A stretch of 18,443 nucleotides of DNA from CADEGZ01 sp035443705 (GTDB taxonomy: Bacteria; Pseudomonadota; Gammaproteobacteria; UBA6186; Azoamicaceae): contig DAORSV010000028.1 of assembly GCA_035443705.1 (NCBI GenBank), positions 1-18,443 on the forward strand, read 5' to 3'. The notes under the pieces are model-generated. The model searched no databases. It worked only from the letters and a program-made list of their open reading frames with translations, and had not been told where the DNA came from. This document shows positions 7,533-14,861 of the stretch, in pieces. Each line of letters opens with the position of its first letter. Positions within the stretch are counted from its first letter, which is position 1. Made by a program: the position numbers and the translations under genes.

Positions 7533-8726
7533 CTAACAAATCACCACAAAAATCAGAATGGTTAGCAAAACGGGTAGTTTCACCATTTTTATGCCTTTCC
7601 ATTTATGCAGAATATTACAAATGCACAAAACAATTAAAGCGGGATAGACGATATTCAAAATAGGCACTGTAAAACTCAGAATACCCTGAAAGCCAATGTT
7701 CGTCATCAAATACGTTAAGATCATCACCGTGCTAAGGCAGGCAATTTTAGAAACGCGTTTATGAAAGACTTCGTTATAAAGGTAGATAGTGCAGACGTCA
7801 GCCAGTGCGAGCGCTGTTGCAACACAGGCAAAAGAGACGGATACGCAAACAAATATCGCACCAAACTTTCCAAGCACCAGCATAGAAATAGCGCTGATCA
7901 TTTTTTCTTCGGGGATCCCTTGTAAGCTTGCGGCATGATTATGCGCAATCCACATAAATCCAATATAAACAGCACCGGTAATTCCCGCACCAATAATACT
8001 AGACCTTAAGGTTAGGGTGGTTGGATTGAGCGCCGGATTATGGTGTATCGCTTGTTTTATAGATTTAAAGGCAACGGCGCAATAAAAAAAGGCGCCTAAG
8101 AGATCCATGGTGTTATAGCCATTCATAATGGCTTTATTAAAAGCTTGAAATGTACTGGCTGGGCTAGTCATTGCCGGTTCTACAGAGATAAAACCCAAAA
8201 TAATTAATGCGGTAAATGAAACAATTTTAACGGGACTTAAATATAAACCCAGAATTTCTACGACTTTGGCTTCTCGGTAAGCCAGTAAAAAAACGAGACC
8301 ACAATAAAAAAGGCTAAAAATAGCATTATTATCCAAAAAGTGTGGCAAATAAGGTTGCAAGGCATGAAAAGTCGTTACCTCCGTACGCGGTATTGCGCCT
8401 AATGGGCCTATAATAATAATCAAAAAAGTAATTAACAAAAAGCCGGGCGTTTTCCCTAAACGAGCAAAAAAGGCGTGATAACTTCCGTTAAATAAACTGG
8501 TTGCGATAAGCCCTAAAAAAGGTACGCCGACACCGGCAATTAAAAATCCGAGCGTGATGACGCCAATGTTTTGTCCCGCGTTAGCGCCTAAGTACAGGGG
8601 AAATAGGATATTGCCTGCACCAAAGAACATCGCAAATAAGGCAAGACCTGTTGTAATCACAATCTTGGTTTCGCTGGCGTTGCCAGCAGCAGGCTTTAGG
8701 TTTTTTGTATTTGTTTCGATTGGCAT
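7533..8726 (-). CDS. brnQ: Branched-chain amino acid:cation symporter (LIVCS family)
   Basis: BrnQ imports leucine, isoleucine and valine with Na+ or H+ across the inner membrane. The 397-residue product has a short polar N-terminus, the family hallmark FAMFFGAGNILFPLYLG (31-47), and then a chain of hydrophobic segments consistent with 11-12 membrane helices, including GPLGAIPRTEV at about 107-117. It is somewhat shorter than the roughly 430-440 residues usual for the family, mainly at the C-terminus, which ends directly after the last hydrophobic segment. ATG 8726 has only a weak GGA about nine bases upstream. The gene stands alone on the minus strand with 130 bp upstream for its promoter. 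Amino acid uptake of this kind suits a nutritionally dependent lifestyle, but that is inference. Confidence 0.93.
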   Translation of the reverse strand: MPIETNTKNLKPAAGNASETKIVITTGLALFAMFFGAGNILFPLYLGANAGQNIGVITLGFLIAGVGVPFLGLIATSLFNGSYHAFFARLGKTPGFLLITFLIIIIGPLGAIPRTEVTTFHALQPYLPHFLDNNAIFSLFYCGLVFLLAYREAKVVEILGLYLSPVKIVSFTALIILGFISVEPAMTSPASTFQAFNKAIMNGYNTMDLLGAFFYCAVAFKSIKQAIHHNPALNPTTLTLRSSIIGAGITGAVYIGFMWIAHNHAASLQGIPEEKMISAISMLVLGKFGAIFVCVSVSFACVATALALADVCTIYLYNEVFHKRVSKIACLSTVMILTYLMTNIGFQGILSFTVPILNIVYPALIVLCICNILHKWKGIKMVKLPVLLTILIFVVIC

Positions 8727-8856
8727 ATTGTAATTCCACTTGCTTAAAACTAAAAAAAGAACCCAGTATGACGACTTTTATGGTTTTTGCCAATATTGCG
8801 AGGGTAAATAAAAAAATAATAAAGTTTTCAAACTAATTTTTAGCCTTTTTGTGTGC

Positions 8857-9537
8857 TTAAGCCTTGCAATAACAATACTGTAATATTTTTTGTGTTAACG
8901 AGGTTCTTAAATAAAAACCCTTAGGATTTATCAAGATTTCTTCCCCGTGTTCATTAATACCCGGATTTAAAATGCGACTATGAGCGGCTTTGGGTCGAAT
9001 TTGTAAATACGTCCCTATTTTAGCGGATAGATTATCTATTTGACCCAGGTGTAACATGTGAGTGAGCTCGCTCCAGTCTTGGCGTAAGGTGGTTTCGGTG
9101 TGCTGATCAGGGCTCCAAAGCTGTGCGTTGCCAATACAGCGATCAGGTAAAGGAATCTTGGGGTCTGCCTCAACAGGCACCCATAAAACGCGAGCGAGCT
9201 TTTTTCGAACTCGAGAATCTTCCCAAGATTCGATTTCTGCTTTTAAGTTGATTGGTGCGGTACAGACATAAGTCGTTTCCCGAGGATGGCCATTGGCATC
9301 AATAGGAATTGTTTTAAGTTCAATGCCTAGATTAGGAAAATCGGGTTCAGGCAGGTTGCCTGCACTTGCGCCGAGTGCGTATTCAATAAGCTGTCCAATC
9401 AGACCTTTTGCCTGTGTAAGAGAGGACGGTAATTTTTGGTGGTAACGCTGAGCTAACGCAGAAAACGTTATGCCGCTAAGTTGATAGCAGCGGGATAAGA
9501 GTTCTGCTTCTGTTTTTGGAGGAGTTAACTTAAGCAT
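8857..9537 (-). CDS. mutH: DNA mismatch repair endonuclease MutH
   Basis: MutH nicks the unmethylated strand at hemimethylated GATC sites when activated by MutS/MutL, which directs methyl-dependent mismatch repair. The 226-residue product has the full catalytic set in DFPNLGIELK: Asp66, Glu73, Lys75. It also has the upstream KGLIGQLIEYALGASAG (44-60), the RVRKKLARVLWVPVE-like core and the C-terminal GQIDNLSAKIGTYLQIRPKA. Length matches the family. The ATG at 9537 fits the usual N-terminus (LTPPKTEAELL). No Shine-Dalgarno is visible, and the ATG begins only about seven bases after a TATTAT box on the minus strand. It diverges from ung across 18 bp. Its presence implies a Dam methylase elsewhere in the genome. 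Confidence 0.96.
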   Translation of the reverse strand: MLKLTPPKTEAELLSRCYQLSGITFSALAQRYHQKLPSSLTQAKGLIGQLIEYALGASAGNLPEPDFPNLGIELKTIPIDANGHPRETTYVCTAPINLKAEIESWEDSRVRKKLARVLWVPVEADPKIPLPDRCIGNAQLWSPDQHTETTLRQDWSELTHMLHLGQIDNLSAKIGTYLQIRPKAAHSRILNPGINEHGEEILINPKGFYLRTSLTQKILQYCYCKA

Positions 9538-9540
9538 GAT

Positions 9541-9552
9541 TGTGATAATATA
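9541..9552. promoter_or_regulatory. Back-to-back -10 elements between mutH and ung
   Basis: On the plus strand TGTGATAAT (9541-9549) is an extended -10 (TGn plus GATAAT, five of six). It would start ung transcription at or beside ATG 9556. On the minus strand TATTAT (9550-9545) would start mutH transcription at or beside ATG 9537. The two boxes overlap, so the promoters would compete for RNA polymerase. No good -35 is seen for either. Confidence 0.35.
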
Positions 9553-9555
9553 CGA

Positions 9556-10248
9556 ATGAGTAAGGATTATATAGAGTGTTCTATGTTAGAGGAAAGTTGG
9601 CGGTACGCTTTGGGCACAGAGTTTGATAAGCCCTATATGCGGCAGTTGCGTTTGTTTTTACGTCAGGAAAAAGATCAAAAGAAGATTATTTACCCTAAAA
9701 CAAGTGATGTTTTTCATGCCTTTGCATTGACACCTTTAGCACAAGTCAAAGTGGTTATTTTGGGACAAGATCCCTATCATGGTCCAGGTCAAGCACATGG
9801 CCTTTGTTTCTCGGTACAACCGGGTGTACGTCTCCCACCTTCTTTAGTGAATATTTATAAAGAATTGCAAGCGGATTTAGGTATTCCACCAGCGCAACAC
9901 GGTTGTTTGGTCAACTGGGCGAAGCAAGGCGTATTATTATTAAACAGTGTATTAACTGTTGAACAAGGTCGCGCTGCTTCGCATCAAGGTCACGGATGGG
10001 AACAATTTACCGATCGGGTTATAGAAATCCTAAACGAAACAATGGAGGGGATTGTCTTTTTGTTGTGGGGTGCTTATGCACAAAGAAAGGGGCAATTTAT
10101 TCATGCAAATCGCCATTGTGTTTTAAAAACCACGCATCCTTCACCTTTTTCAGCACATCAAGGTTTTTTAGGGTGCAAGCATTTTTCTAAAACAAATCAG
10201 TATTTACAAAGCCTGAAAAAAGAGCCGATTGATTGGCGGTTGGCGTGA
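9556..10248 (+). CDS. ung: Uracil-DNA glycosylase (family 1)
   Basis: Ung removes uracil from DNA and starts base excision repair. The 230-residue product carries the water-activating motif GQDPYHGPGQAHG (70-82, catalytic Asp72), LLLNSVLTV (127-135), FLLWG (168-172) and the DNA-binding HPSPFSAH (194-201, His194). All key residues are intact. Two starts are possible: ATG 9556 has no Shine-Dalgarno, and Met10 (ATG 9583) aligns better with the length of the E. coli N-terminus and leaves a 27-base leader. It is the first gene of an apparent operon: its TGA shares one base with the ATG of the next gene (TGATG). Confidence 0.97.
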   Translation: MSKDYIECSMLEESWRYALGTEFDKPYMRQLRLFLRQEKDQKKIIYPKTSDVFHAFALTPLAQVKVVILGQDPYHGPGQAHGLCFSVQPGVRLPPSLVNIYKELQADLGIPPAQHGCLVNWAKQGVLLLNSVLTVEQGRAASHQGHGWEQFTDRVIEILNETMEGIVFLLWGAYAQRKGQFIHANRHCVLKTTHPSPFSAHQGFLGCKHFSKTNQYLQSLKKEPIDWRLA

Positions 10249-10733
10249 TGGTATCAAGAAAAAAGTATTCCCATTTAAAATTTTTGATTTTAATTTTTGG
10301 AATTTTAATGTTTGATATGGTATTGGCCGGAGTCTATCGTTGTGTTGATAAAAATGGTATCGCTGAATTTCGTGATCGGGGCTGTGAACTCGCTTCAGGG
10401 GAAGATGATTTTTTGCCTTATGTGTATAAGCCAACCGATCCGAATATTGTACTCGAAAAAGAAGGGGAGCTGCATAACACACAAAAAGCAACGCAAAAAC
10501 AGCTGCTTCTGCAAGAAAAAAAGATGCGATTAGAGGCGCGTCAAAAAAAAACAGCCGAAAAAGCTGCGGCTTTAGCCGAACGTCGTTTGATGCGTTGTGA
10601 AAAAACCAGTGAAAAAATAAAACAGATAGAGACGGAGTTACGTACAGGCTGTAAAATTAGACGATCTAATACGCTTAAAAAACAACTCATCCATGCTCAA
10701 AAAATGCAAAAACACTATTGTACGCCGCCGTAA
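10248..10733 (+). CDS. Secreted DUF4124-domain protein with basic coiled-coil tail
   Basis: From ATG 10248 the product has 161 residues. It opens with a signal peptide (VSRKKYSHLK, then a hydrophobic stretch) with a likely signal peptidase I site after VLA27. The mature part begins GVYRCVDKNGIAEFRDRGC, the typical DUF4124 start in which a Tyr-Arg-Cys and a later Cys flank a small beta unit. Residues about 75-155 are Lys/Glu/Gln/Ala-rich, predicted coiled coil, with further cysteines at 117, 135 and 158 that may pair in the periplasm. The one-base overlap with the ung stop and the gap of less than 10 bases to recD2 place it in that operon. DUF4124 proteins have no established role; its position among DNA repair genes is probably not functional. 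An earlier ATG at 10233 would lie inside ung and spoil the signal peptide. Confidence 0.85.
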   Translation: MVSRKKYSHLKFLILIFGILMFDMVLAGVYRCVDKNGIAEFRDRGCELASGEDDFLPYVYKPTDPNIVLEKEGELHNTQKATQKQLLLQEKKMRLEARQKKTAEKAAALAERRLMRCEKTSEKIKQIETELRTGCKIRRSNTLKKQLIHAQKMQKHYCTPP

Positions 10734-10742
10734 GGGAAAATG

Positions 10743-12929
10743 ATGTCAGAAGCACCTGTAGAACATTTAAGTGGTTCGGTAGAACGAGTAACGTTTCATA
10801 ATGAAGATTCGGGTTTTTGCGTTTTAAAAGTAAAGGTCAAAGGTCAACGAGATTTAGTCACGGTTATTGGCAGCTCTGGCACGGTAGGTCCAGGTGAATA
10901 TATTGATTGTAGTGGAACTTGGGTGAACAATCGTGAGTATGGTTTGCAATTTAAGGCGGATCATTTACGCATTGTTTTGCCTTCAACACTAGAGGGTATG
11001 GAAAAATATTTAGGCTCGGGTTTAGTGAAGGGTATTGGACCACACTTTGCGAAACAGTTAATCCAAGCATTTGCTATGCAGGTTTTTGATATCATTGAAA
11101 ACACCCCTGATCGCTTAATGGAATTGTCTGGTATAGGTATTTCTCGTCGAGACAGTGTTGTAAAATCCTGGCAAGATCAAAAAATGATCCGCGAGATCGT
11201 TGTCTTTTTACAATCGCATGGGATCGGCACTGCTCGTGCTGTTAGAATTTACAAAACGTATGGACAACAATCGATTGCTAAAGTACAAGAAAATCCCTAT
11301 CGATTAGCCTTAGATATACGCGGGATTGGTTTTAAAACGGCGGACGTTTTGGCAGAACGTTTAGGTATTTCGAGACAATCGGTAGTGCGTGCTGAAGCTG
11401 GTGTTCGTCATGTCTTACAAGAAGGCAGCAATGATGGACATTGTGCATTGATCTTAAATAAACTTGTGGATAGTGCGGTTGCGTTATTAGAAATCCCAGA
11501 AGAAATTATTCGAAATGCGATAGAGACAGAATGTAAAGCAGGTCGTTTGGTTTCGGAAAGTGTAGAAGATGATGTTCTTATATTTTTAGCCGCCTTTTAC
11601 AGATCTGAAGTCAACGTCGTTCAAAACTTAAAGCGATTATCACTTTATAAAACTGCCTGGATGAAAGCAATCGATATTGAAAAAGCCATTCCGTGGGTTG
11701 AAGGTAAAACAGGTTTAGAACTTTCAATTACACAAAAAGAGGCTATTCATATGGCATTGCAAAATAAAATTGTGATTATTACAGGAGGGCCGGGGGTGGG
11801 TAAAACCACCTTAGTGAACAGCATTTTAAAAATCATTTGTGCCAAAACGAATAAAGTATTATTAGGTGCGCCGACGGGCAGAGCTGCAAAACGGTTGAGC
11901 GATTCTACAGGGCTAGAAGCCAAAACTTTGCATAGAATGTTAGAGTTTGATCCACAAGGACATGGATTTAGACGAGATGAACACAATCCATTGGAAGCAG
12001 ATCTGGTTGTGATAGATGAAATGTCGATGGTGGATATTACAATGATGAACCATCTCTTAAAAGCGATTCCCGATCACGCAGGTCTTTTGTTAGTGGGTGA
12101 TGTGGATCAATTACCTTCGGTTGGCCCTGGCGCCGTATTAGCGAATTTAATTGATTCAGAAAAAATTCCAACCGTTCGATTAACTGAAATATTTCGACAA
12201 GCGAAAACCTCACAAATTGTGGTGAATGCCCATCGTGTGAATCAAGGGTATATGCCTGAAATTCCTGCTGTTTCTGCGGAATTAACAGATTTTTATTTGA
12301 TCCCCGCCGACACGCCAGAACTGATTCACGAAAAATTAATGCAAGTGGTGACCGAGCGTATTCCTCTACGTTTTGGTTTTGATCCGATTCGTCATATTCA
12401 AGTATTGGTTCCGATGAATCGTGGTGGTTTGGGTGCAAGAGCATTGAATATTGATTTGCAGAAACGTCTTAATCCAAATGGAAAAAATGCCATTACACGC
12501 TTTGGATCTTCCTATGCTGAAGGCGATAAGGTTATTCAAACAATTAATAATTACAATAAAGAAGTATTTAATGGAGATATTGGATTTATTACCGCTATCA
12601 ATCTAGAAACCAGTTTAATCACGGTTTTATTTGAAGGACGTTTGGTTGATTACGAATTTGATGAAGTTGATGAACTTTCTCTGGCTTATGCGACAACCAT
12701 TCATAAAGCACAGGGATCAGAATACCCTGCTGTTGTAATCCCCATTGCGACACAACATTATATGCTACTGCAAAGAAATTTATTGTATACAGGTTTAACG
12801 AGAGGGAAGTCTTTGGTTGTGATTATAGGTCAATTAAAGGCAGTGGGTATGGCCGTTAGAACCTTACGGTCGACCAAACGCCTGACGAATCTTACAAACC
12901 GGCTTGTGGGTCATTGTACGGCCGTTTAA
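10743..12929 (+). CDS. recD2: RecD2-type SF1B DNA helicase
   Basis: This is a 5'-3' superfamily 1B helicase of the RecD2/YrrC type that acts in repair outside RecBCD. The 728-residue product has the RecD2-specific N-terminal domain (LSGSVERVTFHNEDSGFCVLK), a helix-hairpin-helix region at about 85-230 (GLVKGIGP, LSGIGISR, IRGIGFKTA), Walker A GGPGVGKTT (348-356), Walker B with DEMS (425-428), GDVDQLPSVGPG, the SH3-like insert, motif V/VI HKAQGSE (654-660) and TGLTRGK. All helicase motifs are intact. AGGG at 10733-10736 is spaced six bases from ATG 10743; ATG 10740 adds one Met. It is the third gene behind ung. RecD2 genes usually occur in bacteria lacking RecBCD, so whether recB/recC exist elsewhere matters for its role. 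Confidence 0.95.
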   Translation: MSEAPVEHLSGSVERVTFHNEDSGFCVLKVKVKGQRDLVTVIGSSGTVGPGEYIDCSGTWVNNREYGLQFKADHLRIVLPSTLEGMEKYLGSGLVKGIGPHFAKQLIQAFAMQVFDIIENTPDRLMELSGIGISRRDSVVKSWQDQKMIREIVVFLQSHGIGTARAVRIYKTYGQQSIAKVQENPYRLALDIRGIGFKTADVLAERLGISRQSVVRAEAGVRHVLQEGSNDGHCALILNKLVDSAVALLEIPEEIIRNAIETECKAGRLVSESVEDDVLIFLAAFYRSEVNVVQNLKRLSLYKTAWMKAIDIEKAIPWVEGKTGLELSITQKEAIHMALQNKIVIITGGPGVGKTTLVNSILKIICAKTNKVLLGAPTGRAAKRLSDSTGLEAKTLHRMLEFDPQGHGFRRDEHNPLEADLVVIDEMSMVDITMMNHLLKAIPDHAGLLLVGDVDQLPSVGPGAVLANLIDSEKIPTVRLTEIFRQAKTSQIVVNAHRVNQGYMPEIPAVSAELTDFYLIPADTPELIHEKLMQVVTERIPLRFGFDPIRHIQVLVPMNRGGLGARALNIDLQKRLNPNGKNAITRFGSSYAEGDKVIQTINNYNKEVFNGDIGFITAINLETSLITVLFEGRLVDYEFDEVDELSLAYATTIHKAQGSEYPAVVIPIATQHYMLLQRNLLYTGLTRGKSLVVIIGQLKAVGMAVRTLRSTKRLTNLTNRLVGHCTAV

Positions 12930-13030
12930 CTTGCGTTTAACGTTATGGAGTTGAAGGAATATTTTTTTTGAGCTACTTTTAACTTTATGTGTTTGTAAGT
13001 TTTTTTTAATTTAGACAAGGAGAGTTGACT

Positions 13031-13315
13031 ATGAAAAATTTATTGATCAGTGGGTTGGTGGTAGGTTCTTTGATAGCCTGTCCTGTTGCTTTTGGAGCAG
13101 CGGAACAAAAAACTGAACCAAAAGCCGAGCAAACACAGCAAACAGTGGAGCCCGCACAGTCCCCTGCACAGGCGCCTGCAAAGCATAAGAGCAAAGGTCA
13201 TAAAAAACACCGTGCTAAGAAGCACCATCGCAAGCATCGTGCAAAACACATGACTACAACAGAAACGCCTGCTGAGAAAAAGATAGACCAAGAAACAGAA
13301 CTGACCAATCGTTAA
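13031..13315 (+). CDS. Small exported His/Lys/Arg-rich protein
   Basis: The start is ATG 13031, preceded by AAGGAGAG (13017-13024) at ideal spacing. The product has 94 residues. MKNLL and a hydrophobic stretch form a signal sequence. It can be read as a type I signal cut after AFG22 or AFGAA24, or as a lipoprotein signal through LIAC (14-17), although Pro after Cys would be unusual. The mature part is a Glu/Gln/Pro/Ala-rich linker (24-50). It is followed by 51-73, where 19 of 23 residues are Lys, Arg or His, and then an acidic/neutral tail. The pattern is reminiscent of acid-shock (Asr-like) and other low-complexity periplasmic proteins. Binding to metal, nucleic acid or lipopolysaccharide is speculation. 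It is a single gene with about 100 bp of AT-rich upstream DNA. Confidence 0.75.
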   Translation: MKNLLISGLVVGSLIACPVAFGAAEQKTEPKAEQTQQTVEPAQSPAQAPAKHKSKGHKKHRAKKHHRKHRAKHMTTTETPAEKKIDQETELTNR

Positions 13316-13461
13316 GGTTTTGGTTTAGAATAAACCAATCGTGGTCGCATGATGGGGGAGAGGAATACCCGTTTTCCTTCCTTGTTGAGATAGAGCCGGA
13401 CGTTATCTCTGATCTCCCTCATCGGCTTAAAGCAAATTGCCATTACCTTTTTTATCGCCAT
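13312..13461 (-). CDS. Possible 49-residue basic protein
   Basis: On the minus strand an ATG at 13461 has AAGGG upstream with a spacing of about four bases. The frame runs 49 codons to TAA 13314-13312. The product contains MREIRDNVRLYLNKEGKR (14-31) and ends in SKPKP; it is basic and shows alternating strand-like residues. Its stop overlaps the stop of the His-rich gene (shared TTAA), so the two genes would be exactly tail to tail. Against it, codons such as AGG, CTC, CGG, CCC and TCC are unusual next to the AT-rich neighbours. The same bases form long inverted repeats, and the start lies just upstream of radA. I do not recognise the family. It may be a transferred gene, a repeat fragment or chance. 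Confidence 0.35.
   Translation of the reverse strand: MAIKKVMAICFKPMREIRDNVRLYLNKEGKRVFLSPIMRPRLVYSKPKP
13320..13426. other. Cluster of nested inverted repeats, candidate structured RNA
   Basis: Three elements are visible. First, TTGGTTTA (13320-13327) and TAAACCAA (13331-13338) form an 8-bp stem with a three-base loop just after the His-rich gene stop, without a T run. Second, GATGGGGGAGA (13351-13361) pairs with TCTCCCTCATC (13413-13423) over 11 positions, one of them G-U in the plus-strand RNA. Third, inside it, GAGATA (13387-13392) pairs with TATCTC (13404-13409), and GGAA (13362-13365) with TTCC (13374-13377). Together they could fold as a closed multi-branch structure. It also overlaps the 49-codon minus-strand ORF, so only one interpretation may be right. 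Confidence 0.28.
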
Positions 13462-13476
13462 AAATCCCTTAAAAGT

Positions 13477-13485
13477 TGATACAAT
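13477..13485 (+). promoter_or_regulatory. Extended -10 promoter of radA
   Basis: TGATACAAT (13477-13485) is TGn followed by TACAAT, five of six consensus bases. Five bases separate it from ATG 13491, so transcription would begin at or next to the start codon. No recognisable -35 is present, as is common with extended -10 promoters. The same nine bases occur upstream of ettA on the other strand. Confidence 0.4.
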
Positions 13486-13490
13486 GGGGA

Positions 13491-14852
13491 ATGCAAAAAT
13501 TAAAAGTGTCTTATACCTGTACGGAATGTGGTGCGCTTAGTCCCAAGTGGAGCGGTCAATGTGGTGATTGCGAGGCTTGGAATAGCTTAACAGAAGTCGC
13601 TATGACAGCCAAACCGTCTTCTACAAATCAAAACCCTCGTTTTAAAGGCTATGCGGGCTTAGAAGAAACCCAGGTGATTGAATTAGCGGCAGTGCCAACG
13701 CAACACGAGAACCGCATTTCTTCGGGGCTATCTGAGTTAGATCGTGTTTTAGGGGGCGGCTTAGTTTCAGGTTCTGCAATCTTAATTGGCGGAGATCCAG
13801 GTATTGGGAAGTCGACTGTTCTATTACAAATGTTAGCGCATTTGGGTAAACAGCATAGAGCATTATATGTAACAGGCGAAGAATCATTACAACAGATCAA
13901 ATTGCGCGCAGAAAGATTGGGTGTTGGTGATTTTGGTTTACAGCTGTTGGCAGAGACACAAGTTGAACGCATTTTAGAAATTGCACTACGCGAAAAGCCG
14001 CAGATGTTAGTTATTGATTCTGTGCAAACACTCTATACCGAGTTATTACAATCCGCACCGGGTTCGGTAGGCCAAGTACGCGAGAGTGCTGCGCAATTGG
14101 TACGATATGCGAAACAAACTGGAACCGCGTTGTTTCTCGTTGGACATGTTACCAAAGAAGGTACATTAGCGGGGCCTCGCGTACTAGAACATATGGTCGA
14201 TACCGTGTTGTATTTTGAAGGCGATAGCGACAGCCGTTTTCGCGTGATCCGTGCGGTTAAAAATCGTTTTGGCGCTGTTAATGAGCTCGGTATTTTTGCC
14301 ATGACCGATCGGGGTTTAAAAGAAGTCAATAATCCCTCGGCTATTTTTTTATCGCGTTATAATGAATCAGTTGCGGGTAGTGTTGTGATGGTAACCCAGG
14401 AAGGCACGCGTCCACTGTTGGTTGAAGTGCAAGCGTTAGTAGATGAAACCCATTTAGCCAATCCTCGTCGTGTAACTGTTGGTTTGGAACAAAATCGTTT
14501 GGCATTGGCATTAGCAGTATTGCACAGGCATTGTGGTATCGTGACGTATAATCAAGATGTATTTGTTAATATTGTGGGTGGTGTGCGTGTTACCGAAACA
14601 GCCTCTGATCTTGCAATGTTATTGGCTGTTGTTTCCAGCCTTAAAAATAGACCCTTGCCAAATGATTTGATCGTATTTGGCGAAGTGGGTTTATCGGGTG
14701 AAATCCGACCAGTGCAAAGCGGGCAAGAGCGATTAAAAGAAGCCTTTAAGCACGGATTTAAACGCGCAATTATTCCGTATGGCAATGCACCCAAGACACC
14801 CATTGCAGGCATGGAAATTATGGCAGTTAAACGGCTTTCAGAAGCTATATAA
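13491..14852 (+). CDS. radA: DNA repair protein RadA (Sms)
   Basis: RadA is a RecA-related ATPase that promotes branch migration during recombinational repair. From ATG 13491 it has 453 residues. It shows an N-terminal zinc finger with Cys10, Cys13, Cys24 and Cys27 (CTECG, CGDC), Walker A GGDPGIGKST (100-109), Walker B MLVIDSVQTLYT, the RadA-specific KNRFG (257-261), and a Lon-protease-like C-terminal domain. That last domain includes VNIVGGVRV and GEVGLSGEIRPV and lacks protease function in this family. Length is normal. A TTG at 13476 would add five residues but lies inside the -10 region. GGGGA touches the ATG and is too close for a usual Shine-Dalgarno. It converges with ettA, with nine bases between the stops. 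Confidence 0.96.
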   Translation: MQKLKVSYTCTECGALSPKWSGQCGDCEAWNSLTEVAMTAKPSSTNQNPRFKGYAGLEETQVIELAAVPTQHENRISSGLSELDRVLGGGLVSGSAILIGGDPGIGKSTVLLQMLAHLGKQHRALYVTGEESLQQIKLRAERLGVGDFGLQLLAETQVERILEIALREKPQMLVIDSVQTLYTELLQSAPGSVGQVRESAAQLVRYAKQTGTALFLVGHVTKEGTLAGPRVLEHMVDTVLYFEGDSDSRFRVIRAVKNRFGAVNELGIFAMTDRGLKEVNNPSAIFLSRYNESVAGSVVMVTQEGTRPLLVEVQALVDETHLANPRRVTVGLEQNRLALALAVLHRHCGIVTYNQDVFVNIVGGVRVTETASDLAMLLAVVSSLKNRPLPNDLIVFGEVGLSGEIRPVQSGQERLKEAFKHGFKRAIIPYGNAPKTPIAGMEIMAVKRLSEAI

Positions 14853-14861
14853 TATAGAACG

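Noticed and set aside
8806..8840. Short AGTT/AACT hairpin followed by a T run downstream of mutH on the minus strand.
   Set aside because: Only four to five A/T-rich pairs; expected by chance in this AT-rich gap.
12924..12942. Direct repeat CGTTTAAC, three bases apart, across the recD2 stop.
   Set aside because: Two 8-base copies with no further repeats; no array or target-site context.
13040..13291. Cys/Leu/Phe-rich minus-strand ORF opposite the His-rich gene.
   Set aside because: It is the mirror of a Lys/His-rich coding repeat; the plus strand has the ideal ribosome binding site and signal peptide.
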